Shown in pieces: positions 10,695 through 11,767 of a stretch of 11,767 nucleotides of DNA (the stretch's first letter is position 1; every line of letters starts with the position of its first letter). The translations under genes were made by a program, and so were the position numbers. The notes beneath the pieces are model-generated. The model had not been told where the DNA came from and did not search any database. It worked only from the letters and a program-made list of their open reading frames with translations. This stretch comes from Spirochaetota bacterium (lineage in GTDB: Bacteria; Spirochaetota; UBA12135; COTS27), in the NCBI GenBank assembly GCA_030621685.1, contig JAUXHF010000026.1:1-11767 (forward strand), written 5' to 3'.

Positions 10695-11767
10695 TTATTT
10701 CCGCAAACGGTAATATAAGCCAACCGAGAGCGTAAAAAAAACAATGTTCCCAAACCACCCAGCTAACAGTGGCGGAAGAATACCGTTATGCCCTAAAGAG
10801 ACGCCTACGTTCATAGTCGCTATGTACGCGAAGGCTACTATAAGCACCCAGAAAAATGAAAACACCAGTATCGAGTTTTTAGAATACGTGGCTAGCGGTA
10901 AGGCTAAAAAAAGCATGACAATCGCAATATAGGGAGTGGCCGTTTTAAAATAAAAATCTGTCCATAGTTTTTTATGATTTCCGCCAATACGTTCTACCTT
11001 TTTCGCCTCTCTGTACATATCTCGTGAAGAAATATCATCGGGGTTAAAGTTGGCCTTTTCAAAATGATACGGCTCTTCGCCTAAATCAAGTTTTTTGTTT
11101 TTTTCATAGCTATATTGGATGTCATAGCCGCCTACAAGTTTGCGGCTATAAAAATTAATTAATTCCCAAACCGAGCTTTCAAAGTTCTTTGCCCTTTCAG
11201 CTATAACAAATTTTTCAAAATTATTATCCTCATCTAAATACAAAATACGAACATTGGTCATGCTCCCTGTTTTGCGGATAAATTTCTCTATCATATAAAT
11301 TTTATTTTGACTGCCAAATTGCACAAAATTAATGTTTTGAAAATTCTTTTCCGAGCTATCTCCATAAAGCTCTGCTTCCACAACTTTATGTTTTTGATGA
11401 GGCGTATATAACAGCTCCTTATCGAAGATTAACAAGATACTACATATAAAAAAAATAACTACAAATACCGGCAACAAGTACAACCAGAATTTTCTTCCCG
11501 TAGTATAAAAAATAATCAGCTCGCTGTCATTATTAAGCTTCCCCAAAACATATACAAGCGAGAAAATACAGGCTATCGGAAAAAGATAGTTCAGCGTATA
11601 CGGCATTTCATAGACAAAATACTGTACAAATTTAATAAACGGTGTTTTCGAGGCTATCGGGATAAAATCGTTCACGCGTTCAGTGAAACGTACCAGTACG
11701 AAAAGAAAAATTAAAACAAAAAGAATGCTTGCGAGCGTAAGCAGAAATTTTTTAAGAATGTATTTTT
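10695..11767 (-). CDS. LptF/LptG (YjgP/YjgQ) family permease, 5' end outside the window
   Basis: A partial gene encoding 356 residues here. Inner-membrane LptF/LptG proteins form, with the LptB ATPase, the transporter that extracts lipopolysaccharide and feeds the Lpt bridge. The frame stays open to the window edge: residues before the GTG at 11675 read KYILKKFLLTLASILFVLIF, which is the family's first membrane helix, so that GTG is not the start. Then come LPxTLNYLFPIA-type helices, LGKLNNDSELIIF (matching the LSxxSELVA motif), a periplasmic domain of about 150 residues, and three C-terminal helices ending PPLLAGWFGN and LYYRLRK. I cannot separate LptF from LptG. The TAA at 10697-10695 lies in the third unit of a tandem array that also holds two broken copies of this end. 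It converges with pxpC. Confidence 0.9.
   Translation of the reverse strand, partial: KYILKKFLLTLASILFVLIFLFVLVRFTERVNDFIPIASKTPFIKFVQYFVYEMPYTLNYLFPIACIFSLVYVLGKLNNDSELIIFYTTGRKFWLYLLPVFVVIFFICSILLIFDKELLYTPHQKHKVVEAELYGDSSEKNFQNINFVQFGSQNKIYMIEKFIRKTGSMTNVRILYLDEDNNFEKFVIAERAKNFESSVWELINFYSRKLVGGYDIQYSYEKNKKLDLGEEPYHFEKANFNPDDISSRDMYREAKKVERIGGNHKKLWTDFYFKTATPYIAIVMLFLALPLATYSKNSILVFSFFWVLIVAFAYIATMNVGVSLGHNGILPPLLAGWFGNIVFFTLSVGLYYRLRK

Larger units (their letters stand above)
10232..10835. repeat. Triplicated pxpC/lpt convergent gene-end array (about 209-bp unit)
   Basis: The anchor GCGCCAG recurs at 10234, 10443 and 10653, giving periods of 209 and 210 bp. Each unit joins the last roughly 25 bp of pxpC, a short spacer, and the last roughly 140 bp of the minus-strand lpt permease. 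Copy A touches the intact pxpC end and copy C is the intact lpt end, as expected from tandem duplication across a convergent junction. Copies A and B share a 9-bp duplication (GAATGCCGT twice) absent from C, so they are closer to each other. Copy B has an extra internal duplication around 10534-10556 (CAATGTCC repeated). Confidence 0.92.

Noticed and set aside
10232..10835. Origin iterons, attachment sites or a non-coding RNA array
   Set aside because: Each unit is fully explained as a duplicate of two convergent gene ends; no integrase or replication gene is near.
11673..11675. GTG as the start codon of the lpt permease
   Set aside because: The frame continues upstream to the window edge and encodes the family's first membrane helix.

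Overview
The window looks like chromosomal DNA from a diderm (Gram-negative-type) bacterium. It carries an LptF/LptG-type permease, which serves lipopolysaccharide export to an outer membrane, and a TRAP transporter with a periplasmic binding protein. I cannot name the genus. A host-associated or fermentative spirochaete-like lineage is possible but unproven. No tRNA, rRNA, CRISPR array, transposase or integrase was seen.

Layout. (1) 1-161 holds two decayed tandem copies of the 3' end of the neighbouring aminotransferase gene. (2) 162-1331, minus strand, is a PLP-dependent class III (ArgD-like) aminotransferase. (3) 1332-1597 is a divergent, repeat-rich promoter region. (4) 1598-4924, plus strand, is a TRAP operon: dctP, an unrecognised 135-aa exported protein, an intergenic hairpin, then dctQ and dctM, which overlap. 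(5) 5040-7427 is a visibly AT-richer gene for a KAP/AAA-like P-loop NTPase, followed 24 nt later by a small four-helix membrane protein. (6) 7531-10256 is pxpA, pxpB and pxpC, the three subunits of bacterial ATP-dependent 5-oxoprolinase. pxpA carries an apparent 1-nt frameshift near its start. (7) 10257-10694 holds two decayed copies of the convergent pxpC/lpt gene ends. (8) 10695-11767, minus strand, is an LptF/LptG-family permease whose 5' end lies outside the window.

How the genes fit together. Some TRAP binding proteins (Bordetella DctP6 and DctP7) bind pyroglutamate, and PxpABC converts pyroglutamate (5-oxoproline) to glutamate using ATP. The simplest reading is a pyroglutamate uptake-and-use locus: TRAP imports it, PxpABC opens the ring, and the aminotransferase may use the resulting glutamate. 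The NTPase/membrane-protein pair sits between transporter and enzyme and has no obvious place in this pathway. It is the best candidate here for an accessory (for example defence-like) cassette, but nothing in the sequence proves a function.

The strongest unusual signal is at the DNA level. Tandem duplications, from 6 to about 210 bp, occur in nearly every gene end and intergenic gap. Gene 3' ends are hit repeatedly: the aminotransferase tail, the pxpC/lpt junction (about 209-bp unit, three copies), the pxpB C-terminus (27 bp, in frame), the small membrane protein C-terminus (25 bp, frame-changing) and the dctM stop (7 bp). This suggests a genome prone to slippage or short-range duplication, and it bears on how the pxpA frameshift should be read.
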